From Lineus longissimus (Eukaryota; Nemertea; Pilidiophora; Heteronemertea; Lineidae), in NCBI RefSeq assembly GCF_910592395.1, contig NC_088316.1:18044001-18108000 (forward strand): a stretch of DNA of 64,000 bases. The letters are read 5' to 3'. This document shows, in pieces, positions 9,494 through 23,671 of the stretch. The first letter of the stretch is position 1. Every line of letters starts with the position of its first letter. The notes below the pieces were generated by a model. It saw only the letters and a list, made by a program, of their open reading frames with translations. It was not told where the DNA came from and did no database searches. Both the position numbers and the translations under genes were made by a program.

Positions 9494-12400
9494 GGGTGGA
9501 TAAACCAAAAGTCTTCCCCGCATAAAATCAATTACCCAATCGGTGATCTTTGCCACTTTCTTAGGATTCATCTTAAGAATTCTTAATTGATATTTCTCAT
9601 TTCAGCGTAATTGTCGTCAATCGTACATGACCTGGATTAGGCCAGGTAAAAATAAAATCGAGTATGTCGTCCCCTTCCGCCCCAATTTAGGCCGCCACCA
9701 AAATATTTTGTATTTGCACCACTTCAATGTGTTTTACTCCAGACCAGGCTCGATTTTTCTAAGGCAAAACATTCACGTTCTACATAAAGGTTACGTTAAG
9801 TATCCCAAAAATACGTTCTCTTTCAGTCAATCTCAGACTCTGTTAAAGCTAATGTGGTTTTGAACATTTATATTTTCCAGCAATTATAAATACTTAATAA
9901 AAAAAAAATTGAAGCTTTATCACGCATCTTCGAAAATCTTTGACGTGAGTTTTGACCTTGATGGTATTGAATATGTATCAGAAACTGATTCTCTAAAAAT
10001 AATAGCTTATCTGCAAAAATCAGAAAAGAGCAAAACGAGATCGTGTTTAACATCAACAGTTAATCGCTCTTCGCTGCTGGCGTTAATTAGATTGTCATAA
10101 CTTAAGACGGATCGGTTAGAAAATCACGAGATTTATAGATAACTGCGAATCCGGTGATCACTTTCATGCAACTAGACAATAGCACCCGTGAACAAGTCCA
10201 CTGGTATTAAACCTCGCTACGAAACCAAGATTGGGCAAAAATCGGTCCATTAGTTTGGCTGAAATTGGCCGGAGTGTAATTTTGATGATTTGACCTTAAC
10301 TTCTGACAACATTTGACCATGACCTTTGACATCCGACCCTTTGATAAGCAATGGTGCCCAGCAAATCTTTCTTGCCAGGACATACGAAAGCGCTATCCTT
10401 TATACACTTCTGATACTTTTTAAAACTCTCAAAATCTAAAACTCCCTTTTCGTAATGATCTAAGCGCATACATACTATATTTAGTATCCTCCATTTCTAG
10501 AGGAAACATATCTCTATTATGCGTCATTTAGATGAAATAGTCAAGTTTGAATAGGTGTAACGTGGATTTGATTGCTCGTTTCGTACTCTTGATAATTATG
10601 CATTCAGCAGATAAGTGCGGATGGAAGCACCCTCGTAAAAATAACGCACATACTCAATTATCAGAAAGGCCTCTTACAAAACGTATTTTTCGACGATTTA
10701 CAAACAGTAGTCACGGCTTCCGGCATTTTAAATTTCGGCTGTTACGTTTCGAATAGACCACTTCAATCCACTTTCTCCATTTGCGGTTGGTTGTGAAGGT
10801 ACATGTACCCATTTATTCATGTTCAATCGTTCTTATACAAGAGTTTGAATACCACTTTAAATAGAGCTAAAATTCCAGCGGAAAGAGCAACACTCGTGAA
10901 AGGAAACTCATCTCTAAACATCTATAACACCGACCAATTATTTTAGAAAAATGGAGAGTGCGACTGGGTTCATTGTTTTTACCTGATGAACCCGGGCCGA
11001 TGGGCAAGTACGAAAAATCGGATTGTGGGGCTTTTTTCCTGGGTAACCCGATACGCAAACTCTTCGTACTCCACATGTACATTATGGTATATCCTAATAT
11101 GAGAACGGAACTTGTGATGGCCAATCGCAACAAGACAATCAGACCTGGACCCTACCCCGTCACGTGGCCGTTCGTTGGTATTTGTTGACATTTCGATGAC
11201 AAAGATCGAGACAGTAATTATGACCTCGCGCGATCTGAAATTACATCTATCTCTAATGTTTCTACCATATTCTTTAGACCGGTGATATTGTTTCTTCCGC
11301 GGCCTTTGATAGCATCTCATCTAAAACAACAGGATAATAGATCATACTGAGTGGAAGTCAAACGCCTAATTAGATGACTATAGGGCTTTAATGTGATCCT
11401 TGACGTATATGGTAGATATCCTAACCCGGGGCGAAACCATCAAGAACAATTTTCAACTTGAATGGACCGTACTCTTGACGTTTCCTCGCCGTCTTTCCGG
11501 AGTCTGTCTGTCTCTGCCGAGGGTAGAAGCAGATACTTCTCATTTGCTTCAGTTCATTTCCTCCCTTAGACAGGCAAATTGAACCTGACTCACATTAGAG
11601 ACTTTGCTCTGAACTGGATTCGGCTCCCCCAGGCAATGAAATTGAGAGCTATCTGAACCATTGTTTTAACCAATTGCGGCGCGGAGTTCGAACAGGTCAA
11701 CTAGATTCGGTGAAGCTGATTTGAAATGGTGTCTTGCATTTTAGAAAGAATTTTCTTCTGATGATACGGCATCATCTTTCGTCTAAAATATTGAATCAAG
11801 AGCGGAGTGTCAACTAGGGCATTTCAATATTAGCTTGGTGAGTTATCAGTGACGTGAACCTAGGAAACCTACGCTGTTGGAGAGACATTCCCTCTCTAAC
11901 ACATGAAGACATGCCCGAATGAGAAATGTTGACTGATTTTTACTGCTCACAGAAATAGTCTAAACGACAGGCGTTCAAACAGAAGAAACAAAAACAAAAT
12001 GACTCTACCAGTGGCTGCACGAACCCGTTCGGCTTCCCTACCAAAATCACTCAATGAACGTGAGAATTACCAATCAGCCAATTACGTAGCTGCAATTCCA
12101 ACAGAAGTCTGAAAATTAGCCGGGCATCGTTATCCGTTAACGCAATAGGCGTAAATGACAAGCCAACCCAATGAGAGAGCCATAAGTTACCTAAAAGCAA
12201 TAAACACATTCGATAAATTTCCGGAAAATCACCAGAAATCAGTTTAACTCTGTCACTGGATTTCATTAAACTGAACCGAACTGCGCGTAAAACAGCTGTT
12301 TTTATTACACCCAACGTTAATTTTACGTCTGATTGGCAAGGAATTAAAAGAAAATATTTTCATGTGTGAATTGTCGTTTGGCGCGGATTACGTGAAGTGA

Positions 12401-15400
12401 GTTTGCGGATTGGAGCGATTTAGCTGTCGTACATCCCAGGATTATGCTGTGATTAATGACAGACTCCGACAGCCCCGCGCATACTGGGTCGCCATTTGCA
12501 AAATAACATTCGGTCAATTTCTAAATCTTCGAATCAAGAGGGAAAATATTCCCGCGGAAGTAGATCCGGGATCGCCTCGGTTGTCGTCGGAATTAACACG
12601 ACAGTCGATCGGTCGGCCGGTAGCATTAATGGCCCACCCTAATACCATTATGGCAAGCTCGGGCGCGTGCAAGCCAGTTTGCTGGGAGGATTTTCTCTTC
12701 TCAGTTACTGCTTTGTCAATTTTGCTTGGTTATTCAGTCATCTGTAACTTTTCAAATATCGTTCATGTCTCTCGGAAGATGCAGCGTCATTTCCAAGCGG
12801 TATCTTAAACACTCAAAGGCGTGGTTCCTTCGCATGTGTTGCTTATCTGTTTTTTCAAAAGTTTCTGGGGCGTCAGGATTACAACTATACTTCCTCAGAC
12901 TGGCCAAGCCTACGATTCAGTTCAACCAATATGGCGCCTTATTGTATCGAAGACTGGCCGTTGCTGGCTTTGAGTGGCATGGCATGGTCAGTCATTCTGA
13001 GCGCGAGCCATTTGCTCTCCTTATGACACATGAAGCGAAAGCATAAATCATTCTTTCAAATCGTCTATTCAATATCGCAGTCAGTATGTATCAGATCGGT
13101 AATTTGCTGATTCAATATCAGATGCCCGCTGTCAGTGTCTATCATTCTGCTATGAAATGTTAACAGCTTTTGATAAGTTATTAATGATTCTTTTTAAAGT
13201 ATCCAATACATGTGTCACCACACAAATGAACCGATATAACCTTCAAGGCCAAGAATGTTCGTTCAAAATTTGAAATTTGAAAAACAATTTATGATTTTTT
13301 GGATTCATTTTCATTTCAACAATGTTGTTGTGTAAGGTGAATCATGTCATTTTTCATCGCGCTTGATTAGCTAGGCACTGCAGAACGACCAAGCCATTTA
13401 TTTCTTAAATGGTCTGATCACATTTAAATAATGCACACAAACGAACTTGGCCTTTCAGATGAAAAAAACACACACACTTTTATCACCAGAACTGCAACTA
13501 ACTCTCTGAACCATTCGAATGATGCCAAGACAGAATAAGTTACCACGACCATATCTTGGGAGAAAACCGTGGAAGCTATTTGTTTATAATTATCAAATAT
13601 CGAATATTACCATAAAAATCCAATCGAATAACAATGCAACACAATGAACAAGAAATGGATTTCATCCTCAATACATCATCATAACAGAAGTAGCAGAAGG
13701 AAAAGCCGTAAGTGCATAATATGAAGAATGAGGTGCGAAATGACAAGAGGGGATATTAGATGGATATTGGATTTAGGAAAAGAGATTAGATATTTCATCT
13801 ATAACTGTGGTAGAACGTGACCATTGTCCAAACGTCGAGCATGAATGTTATTGTTAGAATAACTTCCTTTGATTGGAATGCTTCGAATGACGTGCTGTCA
13901 TCTCGGCGAAAGATCTCGATTCCTATTACCTTATTGTTTGAGCGATACATTTCTGGGGCGCATCTCACAGATCACTGTCATCCAAATGGGCTTTTGGCCC
14001 TTACCACATTGTTTGAGCAAAAAGCATCAGACACAGGTTCAAACCTACGACCCATGGGGAGTTGGACTCCATAACTATACGCCAATGCTCTCCACGAATA
14101 TTCGGGACGGTCCACAGTTGATGTTCCAATGACGAGTGAAATACAAATGGAAGACACCGTGAAACAGCCGAATGGCCATCTTTCTGACGAGAACCATTTT
14201 TTTACGGATGAATCCATTCGCAACAGAATATATCATATCGCCCGATCAAACTCAATCAATCAACACATTTCGTGGTTTCCTTTTTTCTTAGCGTCTTTTT
14301 CTTTACTGCCATAATTATGATTCATCCTATTTACAAAAAGTGTCTTGTATCCAGGACGAAAGATAATGATTTTCTTTCTTTTTTTTTATCCCATTGACAA
14401 ATTGATGGGTAAATCTTCGCTTACTTTTTAAAAATGATGAAAAGTGTCATTCACTGCATTGTTTCGTTCCTGAATAGACAGACCTATGTCAGATATTGAG
14501 TCAACCAAACGAACAAATCTAGCTATTAGCAGACCATGAAAAGAATGTATTACAAAAAACCAAATGGAACATTTTCTGCCAAATGAATTACTTTACTGAA
14601 CTCATTTTGAGGATATTTCGATAATTGGGATAGTAGAGGTAATCATTTGCTAATTAGTCGCAAATGTGAAGATCTTGCGCAGGTAATAATTAGAGAAGGT
14701 TTTTGTCATTGACTTATAGTGCTTGCGAGTGTATCATCAATCATTGTCGACCAGATTATAGATATGCCTTTCCCATTTGGACAGCACAATAAAAGGGGCT
14801 TTTTCAATTTTCTGGTCATTTAGAGGGGTGATCATTCCTTTTTCAGCCGGTGCACAAGTATCGATGTCGATTATCGACTGGTGCGTTTAAGACAGAGGGG
14901 GAAGATGTCCATCAGGGAAACTTGCTTGCTTATACAGGCGTCTTTGTCAGGGCTGTATATAGTTGTTATTATCGTCTTCGTCTTCGTGTTGGGAAACCCG
15001 GGAAGAAGGGATAGAACAAATGGGGATAATAACCCTTAACCCTTTCTCAGAATACAATTGAGGATCTATCTCTTGCGGCTTGTGCCTTTCAGGAACCAGC
15101 TGCTGAGATGACCCCCGGCACGAGGTAAAATACAATGTGTGAATGTGGCCGAGGTATTTTACCACAAAGGAAATGCATTTGATTGATGGCTGACTGTCTA
15201 TTTATTAGTTCTATCGATTTCCGACTGTAGCCATTGGTGAGAAACTGTGGCCGTGTTTTGAGGCATAATATTTTATAAATCGGCGTGAAATGTTAGGAAA
15301 TGAGATAGGGAGATTCTTGTTCGTCGATTATTGGTTGAACAATGGGACGTGTGGAGAGTCGGTAAGGGTTTTGTCTTCAGAGTGAAGATCGTTGGTTGGT

Positions 15401-18400
15401 ATTGAGGAGGGAATTGTTGGTGGCTTGATGCCATAATCAAACAAGGACTGTACAAACACACAGATCAAGTTTTTGTCACTCACTGTTAAATTTGCTTGGA
15501 AATCTCCTTCTTCAAGTAACCAAATTCAGCAAGTGACTTTGATACATTTGCAATTCTATAAGTTAATTCTCTGGGGCAAAGATTCTTTGAATTTGACCGA
15601 AAAATGCCTGGAACTGAAACTCTTCTCAAAATTTTGTTGTCCATTTAACACGCCCTCCCGTCAAATGGATTTGATCATGTAATTCTACTTGAAAACCAAA
15701 ACGAGTAAGGGTCCCTTTGCATTAATACGAAACCAGACTAATTACTAAAATGGATGATTTTGGAATTTAATTGCTTTTTGTCAGCAGAGAGAGACTTGGA
15801 TCTGTTTGGACGCTTTAAGTCAACTGGTACGAGCCTAATGGTCTATGAGTTTGTGTATCTGACAGGCGATGAACATCGGTCAACCGCCTCAAGGTAATCG
15901 AGTCAACATCGGGTTCAGATTTAATTGTGATCCAGGAATTTTGAATAAAATTTTGATCTGCTTGGCATACTTAAATATAAGTGTCAGTATCAGTCGACAT
16001 ATTTTCATGACGTTTGGTTGAAATGTTTTAATGGTATTTGCACTCTTGTTACTGAGAGGAGATGATCTGTCTCACACTGCTATTGACCACACCGGGTATA
16101 CATGGTGCTTCAAAATAGTTAAGAGTGGTTCCAGTAGGAATCAAATAATATACCCATTAGACTGGCTCCTCCTAAAGTGCAAATGTTCTAAGTTGGGCTT
16201 AACACAAATAGTTTGTTAATATTCATTTACATGTACGTGTACGTATGCCAAAGACTTTTATTTCATGTTAAGACAATTACCTTAATACATTTTCGAAATC
16301 ATCCATATATTTCATTTCTTGTTTACCAACTATCCCAACTACAAAATATTTTGGCGGTATCACCCGCAGTGTGATATCCCTCTTGAAGCATCAACCTATT
16401 TATAGGTCAGTTATAAATATTGCTTTCTACATCCAATATCAATAAGAAATGAATGTCTCATGTAATCTAATCAACGTTAGTTAACTTGAACCAAATACCT
16501 TTCAGCGGAATATAGGTAAGATTCGCTTCCCTCCGTTTCCCTTGACTTGGCATCCATTTCAGTCAGACAATCGCGCTTCTTCCCCCAATGAAAATGTCAT
16601 GACGTTGATACACCACCTCATAACAAATCTTTTGGAAACTAACCTCCTGTTTTGATGGTGCCTTACATGACTTATCATTTCGGTTAATAACTAAGGGACG
16701 GTGCCGGGGACCTTTTGTGCGCAATTTACCACCCGGGTGAATCCATGTAAAACATCAAAAATAAGCAAAATTACAATGTTTCTGCGATTTAGCCTGGTTA
16801 ACTGATGTGGAAACGTAGCCGCTGATTGCTAAAACCAATTTTCCGATCGGAATAGCATTGCTGGTACTAGCGCCCTGCCTCTAAGGACCACGGGCAGTGG
16901 TATGCACCCGCTGTCTAATTAGTAACTCGCTAATTAAGATCTGATCATTCGTGTGGTAGTGATCCGATGTACGGACATCGAGGTGGTTGAGATGACTTGA
17001 ATTCATCGGTCCTTCAGATCAAGCCAAGGTGAATCGATTAAATTTTTTTCCTTTTTGGTGGATGGACAGTGATTGTGGATCTCTCGGGACAGGAACTTAG
17101 TACTTACCAATTATCAAATAGTTGTTTCCTATCTTTGTATTGACTGACGGGTCAAATTTCCCTGCATTGAATTTCATCCTGAACGGATATAACCCCCACA
17201 GTGAACACCCAAAGTTACTTTTCTTCGACACAACCCACGACTGATATCACCAGTACATAACCTGAATGAAATGATTTCGCTCTGAAACTGAAACACACCC
17301 TTATTGTGGACAATATGTACTCCTTCAAATTTCATCAGAATACAGAAATGACTTTCAGTTTCAATACACTTCCAAAATAACCAAGATAATATTAAAAGAA
17401 CTAAACCCAACTGTTCAAAATCAAATCGTGTAGCATTGAAATTAATTTGTTTTCTTTCCATTCGTCGCATGGTAATTTGCTTGAACGTTTCAAATAGATT
17501 CGTTTTCATTAAATTGAGATGATCTAATACTTTGGGGAAGGTACGAATCACAAGTTAATCACGATTACATCCCGCTGGAGCCTCTGATCTGATCGCGGTT
17601 ACATTCACATTAGAATGTTGGGAGTATGAGTTTAATGGGGTGAAATTTGTCGGGCAGCCGCATTGAAGTGAAATTAACACTTTGGTGACATCAGATGATC
17701 ACAATGATGAGATAGGATTGGATTTGGTGGAACAGCTTCGTGATTAGTCACAAATAAGAAATTGTCTCATCCTCAGATAACCGTAGTTCCGAATGTCTCA
17801 AACTGGTATCTCTACATAAATCATAGATGAAAGATTGAATACCGAAAGGATCACCACTGACAAAAAGTGACAAATGAAAAAGCTAAATGGATTCTCTACC
17901 ACGCGTGCGCATGTGAGAGGTGGGGAGAGAAGGTTGGACTCGTGATCTCTGGTATTAGACCTGACCCGCAGAAGATGGATGGGCGGCCATGATAGAGACC
18001 TGCAGATTAGGGGGATATTTGGGGGAATGTTATAATTATTGGGTTGATTTCACTACAAGGGTGCTGATAACGACCTTGACCAGTCAATATAGGTAGAGAA
18101 TGCAATTGAAAGGCACATATTCATTGCTACATCCTGTATCCTTATGACTTCGTAACTCTACATGGGTGTTAGGATGATGAGTTAATGAAGTTGCAATTTC
18201 AAAGGTGCTCCAACACGTGTTTTTCCAAATACGAAGTAATGCAAGACTGCAATGTAGTCAAAAGCGGTTGGATAGACAATAATACTTAGAGGCTGATCTT
18301 TCCATTCACTGTTTGATCTGCTGCAAAATTATGAAAATGATTCTTTGTCGAGTTTTTTTGTTCTTTTTTTTTATTGAAAAACGCTGAAACGTGCCTTTTA

Positions 18401-19050
18401 TTAATATTGTCAGTTATTCAGAAATTTACAAATTAAAAGAGCAACTTTTTTTGTTGAGGCCTCACGTGCTGTGAACGGATGGGAACCTATCTGCTCGTTT
18501 AATACAAACTTGACTTGCAGACGACATCAAGGGTTTTTTTCACTCTATTCTTTTTCATCTTGATACCCCTCTTCTGGTCGTGATATGTGTCCTTAATGAA
18601 AGACAAACCGGATAATATATTCTGAGTCAAACCACTTACAGGCCGTGGTCCTCACGCTTTGCGAAAAAATTGCCCATTTTTTGAAAGAATTGTCTTTTTT
18701 GCGACATTGTTTCCGTCCACTTCAAATCTGTCGCAGGAATATTATTTATTGATTTCGCTCGTTCTTACCCTGCCAACTTCTGCTTCCGATTTGAGCAGAC
18801 GATTGACTTCATTAGATGAAACCTGGTGAAGTCTGCAGCAAACAACTTAACACCCACTTGACAACAAAGCTCGCTTGCAGTATAACTATGATGTGCATGT
18901 TTCTACACACGAGTGCCAATACAATACCCCTGTTTGCGAGGCCCTGATCGGAGCATGGGTGTGATTGCGCATGTGTGTGTGCCGCCGGATGTCCCAAGTA
19001 GTGTTCCATGGCAATATGGCCAGCAGTTAAGAACTATAAAATAAGTCATT
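9494..19050. other. Long non-coding interval
   Basis: About 9.5 kb without a supported gene. Open frames reach about 132 codons (12410-12808, +) but none has a recognisable domain, membrane pattern or splice-site support. Nuclear-receptor-like half sites occur near 10291-10325. T-rich runs occur near 14380 and 18360. No tRNA B-box was found with a matching A-box. Confidence 0.5.
10314..10325. promoter_or_regulatory. Direct repeat of nuclear-receptor half-sites without spacer (DR0)
   Basis: TGACCA directly followed by TGACCT (AGGTCATGGTCA on the minus strand) forms a DR0. Another TGACCT lies 23 bp upstream at 10291-10296 and a GACCCTTTG lies just downstream. DR0 elements are bound by GCNF/NR6A-type receptors in animals. 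It could equally be a decayed TGACCTT-type minisatellite. Confidence 0.25.
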
Positions 19051-19056
19051 TTATTC
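19051..19056 (-). other. Possible polyadenylation signal, minus strand
   Basis: AATAAA in minus-strand sense lies about 90 bp after the stop of the candidate terminal exon at 19145-19351. It supports, weakly, a minus-strand transcript ending here. Confidence 0.25.
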
Positions 19057-19144
19057 GTTGCCGTTGTTCATTAGTCGTTCAGTTTTTTACCGCTTCAAAG
19101 CATCGATTCTTGACTAAAATAGGTACAAGTGTTTTTGTTCCCGC

Positions 19145-19351
19145 TCAGTTTATTTCAGTTGGAAAAACTTGACTTAGAAGAAAAGAAATTGGGTTAAAGT
19201 GTTCGATATCAAACTCGGCGACTTTGTATGCAATACCTGCACCAAGTCCGAGAGATAGTAATATCAAATACAGAACAAAAAGAGTAGTAAACACTAACTT
19301 TAACAAGAAGAAGCGCCGTACTTTAGACACGATAGTCGGTACTACTGTCAA
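19145..19351 (-). CDS. Candidate terminal exon encoding a transmembrane segment (weak)
   Basis: A minus-strand frame with no ATG at its 5' edge, opening right after AATTAG, which could be an acceptor although the upstream pyrimidine tract is poor. It encodes a basic stretch (SKVRRF) and then a long hydrophobic helix (FTTLFVLYLILLSLGLGAGI), followed by a short tail ending PTEIN and a stop, with AATAAA about 90 bp further on. In phase 0 it could join the 19633-20007 frame across a 281-bp intron with a GTAAAT donor. The family is not recognised. This could be a tail-anchored or multi-pass protein, or chance. Confidence 0.27.
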   Translation of the reverse strand: MTVVPTIVSKVRRFFLLKLVFTTLFVLYLILLSLGLGAGIAYKVAEFDIEHFNPISFLLSQVFPTEIN

Positions 19352-19632
19352 CTAATTTGCTTTATTTCATTCGAAATCCTATTCTATATTTTGCTCACGT
19401 TCTCCATCAAGACGGCGTACATTACTCACCACAAACCTCTGTTAGTCGGCCACAACGAGATCACTGCTGGTCGCCCCTTAACACTATTGAAGATGGACAT
19501 AGAAGCAAATGTTTTCGACATTTTCTTAATAAGCAGCTTTTAGCGGGAAACAACATGGCCTCGGGGCGGATTGCATGGTTAGCCTTGTCACTCAGTATAT
19601 CCACGATGGCGGAGATATGCCAGAAGATTTAC

Positions 19633-20007
19633 CCCTTGTTGGCGGGAGTTATCCGAGGGTGTACGAGTAGATTTCAGCTCAGCAGCTTCGTGCAGTTCGC
19701 GTAGAGGAACAGTATATTGGCATATTGAGTGACCTTTGGCAACAACACTAGTTTTGATACACTTCAGATCCGTTTGCTTTATTTTATGAATCTTACATGA
19801 GCCTATGGCTGAAGCAACATATCTTTTCCATGCTTTGTTTTGGATACGATCTACAATGTACTTATAAAACCGACTGTCTGATTGCACGAGTCCGGCCTCG
19901 GAGTTGGACAACCCAGGATTTTCTATGAGTTCACGTTCTTTCTTGGGTAAATTCCATCGGTTTTCATAGCATTTTTGGTGGACCAAGGCATTAAGGGTAT
20001 ATGACAA
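19633..20007 (-). CDS. Candidate internal exon of an unrecognised gene (weak)
   Basis: The minus-strand frame is open from about 20080 down to 19588, over 139 codons from its first start-like codon (a TTG), with balanced codon use and charged, helical-looking content (for example PKKERELIENPGLSNSEAG, then DRIQNKAWKRYVASAIGS). A donor-like GGG/GTAAAT falls at 19633/19632, before the stop, in phase 0 with the transmembrane frame at 19351. No ATG start, no known domain. Best described as a hypothetical exon; length alone is near the chance limit for this region. Confidence 0.27.
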
Positions 20008-21675
20008 ACAACGAGACCTGACATTCTCTTTAAAAACCTTCCAAGTTATATACGTTACATATAGATATATATTAAGTGTTTAAAAATCTAATTATAAAAC
20101 CACTAAAGACTTTTTGAGGCATTACGATTCTCGTTCTTAATGTCAAATCGCCCATAACGTCATTTTTACCAAATGAAATAAACTAAAGTGCTTATCAATT
20201 TCGGCATTACCAAGACAGGTGTACATTTTCTCCTGCCGTTTGTACGTGTTGCCCTTCCAACTAGCACTGAAACCACTTTCGTCCAAGCAATTATAACAGA
20301 AATGATTTCTAAGCAACGTGGAAATAAGATTTAACTAAATAAGAGAATAACTTCAGGGCATAATATATGATTCCATTTTAAGCTTTCTGGCGAAAATGTT
20401 AAGTTTTATTTTCTAGCGTTAAAAGGAACTGCTTCGGGCTTTGCGCTCAAGATGGCTACTTTAGCTTATGTTGGCAATCAGTGTTTTGTGAAGAATATGA
20501 CTTGAAATAATTAAATATAAAACCATAACTATTCCACTCAATTTTAACAGCTTTTTGAGTATGCCGAAGGGCAGGCCAGTGTAGCGATAGCGACCAGAAG
20601 TTTTTGTTGTAACCGAAAAGCTATCAGCAAAATGCACTGATTTTGTGATGGTTCACTTTTTTATATCTTTAAATCGTAAATTGTAAGATTGTAAACTTGG
20701 CGCCGATTACAAGGCACTTTAAAGTTAATGTAAGTTATAGGATATCATTGTTGGTCAGTATGCTGATGACTTTCTGCTCCAAGTCTAGTGCTACTTACAG
20801 ATGCAAATGAACGCTTTGATTCTAAACATTTGAAATTATGTCGTCTGAAAAACTCATAAAACGCTTAACATTGATAAGAAAAAAACTTATTGAAAAGGCT
20901 AATGTTACAAGTACAGGCAAGCTTAAATAATACCGAAGTCATTGACCGATATCGTACTGTCAATGGTCCGGGTCTCCATCGTCATGTTAAATATACTCCT
21001 ATTTTGTAGAGAAAGGCCAAGTCAAGCATTTCACCCAAGTGCAACCATCTCAAGTGTTTTCAATTTAAAGTTGAACAGAATTCTAGAGATCTGTGTGCTC
21101 TTGCAGCTGTCCAGGTGTTTGTGCTTGTTTGGGGACGTGTCACTAAATCTGCATGAGAGCTAATCGAACAGAGTGTGTGTCATTTACCAGTATTACTCGG
21201 TGTTGGGAGGCAACACCAAACAAGAAGGATACCAAAGCATATAAAACTGCTCGAAAATTTCATTTAAACTGTTTTTAAGACATACATGTAAACACCACGA
21301 AATACATTTTTTTTAGTACTTCTTAATTTTTGATATAACTTGTCATTTATTCAACTTATTAGAATTATGCTGCAGTTCTCTTTGCGTACTTCATTTTATA
21401 ACATGCCAATAAAACAGCGAGCGAAATTAAATGTTACATCGAATTGAAAAATTCAAGTGTTCTTGTGCTCGCCAATCAAAATTTGAGTTCACTACTAAAA
21501 ATATATTTGCATCATAAGTCATGTATGATGATTTTTGATCTACGGTGCACATCTATCGGAGATAAAATATTGCTTTTTCTGTTCAAGTACAACTGACGTG
21601 TCTGAGAAGGAGGACTTTTACACCGGTTGACTTCGTCACCACATTTTCAAAACTGCCTCGATTTGGGACACACCG

Positions 21676-21687
21676 CATCACGTGATG
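21676..21687. promoter_or_regulatory. Palindromic M/E-box
   Basis: CATCACGTGATG is a perfect 12-bp palindrome centred on a CACGTG E-box. TCACGTGA cores are the established target of MITF/TFE/USF-type bHLH-ZIP factors. It is a single isolated site in non-coding DNA, so function is speculative. Confidence 0.25.
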
Positions 21688-22223
21688 TTTACCGTGTCGA
21701 TGAAAAAAGCGGAATGAAGTGGAACAACACTCGAAGTGGCAGATATTATGCAATTCATGTCAGAACGTCAAGAGTGTAAATCATCATTGCAGCAAAATTT
21801 TTGTGTAATTAACTCATGTGAAAAGCCATAACTACTTCTTGCTGATAATTATCATCTTGGATTGCCATTTTTGATTAGCTTCCTGTCAAGTCGGTTGGTC
21901 AACAAAAGCAGAAGCTCGTGTGGTTGCACTTTTTTCATATCCGTCTCTTTCACAGACGTGTTATAAAATACTTTTTTAATCAAGAATTTTAGGTTCAATT
22001 AAAATTTGCATCATGTCCTGACTGGTTTTCTGCGGTGGACAACCTGAATCGATAGTCATGTACAAAAAGTAATTATAGTGGAAAAGCTTATACAGAAGAT
22101 TTAAGTACCCTGAGCGGTTTTAAACTGTGTACCACTTTAAGCAGAGGCGTGGTTTTGTGAACGAAGAGAGGCAGCCAGTACCCTAAAATACCCCGCGTTG
22201 ACTTTTCTTGGAGAATGTGCGCA

Positions 22224-22233
22224 CCCCCCCCCC
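22224..22233. repeat. Short C homopolymer
   Basis: Ten consecutive C residues, directly followed by GCCCG, form a small island of very high G+C in AT-rich DNA. This may be a sequencing-error-prone spot. Confidence 0.8.
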
Positions 22234-22324
22234 GCCCGATCCTGGGCCCACTATTATCTAGCACTGTCGAGGTTCAGAGAGCCAAATTTAGTTCCCCTAA
22301 ATAACAACAGGTGTCATGCGATGG

Positions 22325-22424
22325 ATGCTTTCGAATGAAGTCATTGTCCGGTTTTAGTTGTGACAAAGAAAGAGATGCTTTCGAATGAAGTCATGGTCCG
22401 GTTTTACTTGTGACAAAGAAAGAG
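22325..22424. repeat. 50-bp tandem duplication
   Basis: Two head-to-tail 50-bp copies (22325-22374 and 22375-22424), each starting ATGCTTTCGAATGAAGTCAT and ending ACAAAGAAAGAG, differ at only two positions. This is a recent local duplication in non-coding DNA. Confidence 0.95.
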
Positions 22425-23648
22425 AAAAAGAAAGGGTTCCCATCAGTCAAAAATGTCCATCCCATTTATTCTTCGACGAGAATTCATGATATGTACGGGC
22501 CAACGTCTCTTCTCTTTTCAGATATTTCATTTCAGATTTACATTTTTGTCAGTTACTGCAAAATTCAATGATAAGTGGCCGCCCATTGTACGAGGTACTT
22601 TAAACCCCTTAAGAACACGCGCGCGGGCAAAAAACACCACTTCACTCAATCCGGCTGAAAAACTGACTCTCACCCGATGTATTCGTGATGCTCCTTTTGG
22701 TCTAAAAAAAACAGTGTGATGTCATTTTCCGCGCGGTCCGTGAAGTGGTGGTACGCGCACGTGCTGGGCTTGGTATCGTCTGCAACTAGACAACAGCCTC
22801 TTGTTGTGTCGCTTGTCATTGTTAGGACATCACTTTGGCTAAATTCACCGCGCACACCCGTTATCAAGTGTTTTGCAAAAGCTGACGTTCCTTAATATCA
22901 TTTTTCATAATGCTTGTTCTGGGCCACAGAAACTTAACTTGTTTTGAACAACCGGACCTTGCTTGGTTTCATTTCATTTGGGGCATTATGTTGATATTAT
23001 CCTCTCCTTCCACTACTGAGGACAATATCCTTCTGCCAGACAGTAAGGACAGTAATTTCCTCTGTAATATCGCATCACCTATTCATTTCAACGGTTAGCA
23101 AGGGACGACCAGTTGGAACTATCACTGATCTCATTCATAATTAGGATTTGGTATAAACTGAAAGGAAAACAAAATAGCACTAATTAAACGACAAAATTGA
23201 TACCAGAAACATAGGTCCATCTCCTTAGTCGATTTCACTTTCGTTTGACAATCATCCCATGTGCATTATCAATGATATGTTCTTTAATTTGTCGATATGT
23301 TGTCACCAACTTGACTGGGACAGGATTAGTGATGTAGTAAGATAAGTAATTTCCTAGTTGTAAAAGGGTTCCGGGACCTGTGGCGCTTCGCCGGCCATTC
23401 TCGCTGTCCGATGACCGTATAACCAAGTCTTCCTGCCCTGGCCAGCCTCCCCTCATTGTATCTGTAACCGATTCTGTTGCCGGGGAGGATGGCCTTTTAA
23501 AGATGATACCCTTTATCGTTGGATTATCATTGGCATTGTTCTCAGGGGAGCATCCTTGTCATAGGGGTAAGAGATGAAGGGAAGAAGATTCACTTTGAGA
23601 AAGGCTTTATTACTGTCAATTATTTCCCTGATGAGGTCCAGCCTTGAA

Positions 23649-23671
23649 AATATAATAGAATATAATAGAAT
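23649..23671. repeat. Short 10-bp tandem repeat
   Basis: The 10-mer ATATAATAGA is repeated twice with partial extension, forming an AT-rich microrepeat. Confidence 0.8.
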
